DNA of 64,000 nt from Candidatus Vagococcus giribetii (GTDB lineage: Bacteria > Bacillota > Bacilli > Lactobacillales > Vagococcaceae). How positions within the stretch are numbered: position 1 is the first letter of the stretch; each line of letters begins with the position of its first letter. Below the pieces are notes generated by a model. It saw only the letters and a program-made list of their open reading frames with translations, made no database searches and was not told the origin of the DNA. Of this stretch, positions 63,755-64,000 are shown piece by piece. Location: assembly GCF_017316185.1 (NCBI RefSeq), contig NZ_JAFLVX010000018.1, positions 124,001-188,000 on the forward strand, in the 5' to 3' direction. The translations under genes and the position numbers were made by a program.

Positions 63755-64000
63755 TTGACAAAAGAACTTAACAAATGTCCTAATTGTGGTCATCAATTTA
63801 AAGATGGGGAAGAATATTGCCCTAATTGTGATCTGTTTATTCCAGTTAGTGATCAAACAGATGCTGATAACACTTTCGATCCAAACCAAACTAAACAATT
63901 TAAGACATTTAAAGAAATAGAAACCACAAAAAACGAAACAGAGCAACCGACTGAATCTTTATTCAAGCATCGTAATATCAAAGCTGATAGCATCGATGAG
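63755..64000 (+). CDS. Zinc-ribbon protein, N-terminal fragment (cut by window edge)
   Basis: 82 codons are present from a TTG start at 63755, ten bases after GGAG, to the window end. Residues 8-25 form a zinc ribbon with CPNCGHQ and CPNCDLF. A low-complexity Thr/Glu/Gln-rich part follows, as in zinc-ribbon membrane proteins (TcaA-like) of Firmicutes. The rest lies outside. It is the first plus-strand gene after the minus block. Two TATAAT boxes (63703-63708 and 63711-63716) lie upstream. Confidence 0.7.
   Translation, partial: MTKELNKCPNCGHQFKDGEEYCPNCDLFIPVSDQTDADNTFDPNQTKQFKTFKEIETTKNETEQPTESLFKHRNIKADSIDE

Noticed and set aside
1-64000. CRISPR arrays, insertion sequences, tRNA or rRNA genes, prophage
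   Set aside because: None were seen by reading; no regularly spaced repeats, transposase frames or rRNA/tRNA signatures.

Overview
The window is a low-GC Gram-positive chromosome segment. The order topA-trmFO-xerC-hslV-hslU-codY, the block phoH-pgpH-ybeY-dgkA-era-recO-glyQS, and dnaG-rpoD-trmK, together with a lysine-type MurE signature, a T-box before glyQS, a PBP5-type low-affinity penicillin-binding protein and an XerS recombinase, point to Lactobacillales, most probably an Enterococcaceae member such as Vagococcus or Enterococcus. No rRNA, tRNA, insertion sequence, prophage or CRISPR array was seen. The organism assignment is an inference from gene order and protein style, not from a search.

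Layout. 0-6.4 kb: end of topA, trmFO, then xerC-hslV-hslU-codY (recombination, proteolysis, nutrient repression) and a GalM-like epimerase. 6.4-17.3 kb: PPDK regulatory protein, a Fur-family regulator, rpsU, then a translation/RNA/envelope block ending in T-box-controlled glyQS. 17.4-23.6 kb: a FtsX-type ABC exporter co-transcribed with a membrane-anchored PASTA-repeat protein, then a P-type ATPase. 23.6-29.9 kb: dnaG-rpoD, trmK-nif3 and pepT. 30-39.6 kb: an ABC-2 exporter, a polyprenyl-phosphate-type glycosyltransferase, clpB with a CtsR operator, an Eis-like acetyltransferase and lepA. 39.6-54.8 kb: a more accessory stretch with a zinc-ribbon/HEPN-like protein, CsbD, a 46-residue membrane peptide, a beta-lactamase-like hydrolase, a GH3 hydrolase, murE, a PBP5-type protein, a DUF998-like membrane protein, a YczE/Crp pair, a MacB-like exporter and a nucleotidyltransferase.

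54.8-63.6 kb: every gene is on the minus strand. It opens with xerS, preceded by a strong promoter overlaid by a LexA-type SOS box and by a dif-like inverted repeat, so this is probably the replication terminus. Next come a small membrane protein, a CGNR protein, a VanZ/GNAT pair with odd initiation signals, and a predicted tryptophan ABC transporter (trpXYZ-like) with a BtpA-like gene.

The most interesting element is the roughly 300-base leader of the transporter operon. It has a good promoter, a 23-codon ORF with Trp codons at positions 18 and 21, a hairpin starting at its stop codon, mutually exclusive helices and two further terminator-like hairpins before trpX. This looks like leader-peptide attenuation rather than a T-box. 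All functional statements rest on reading motifs and context; nothing was searched or folded computationally.
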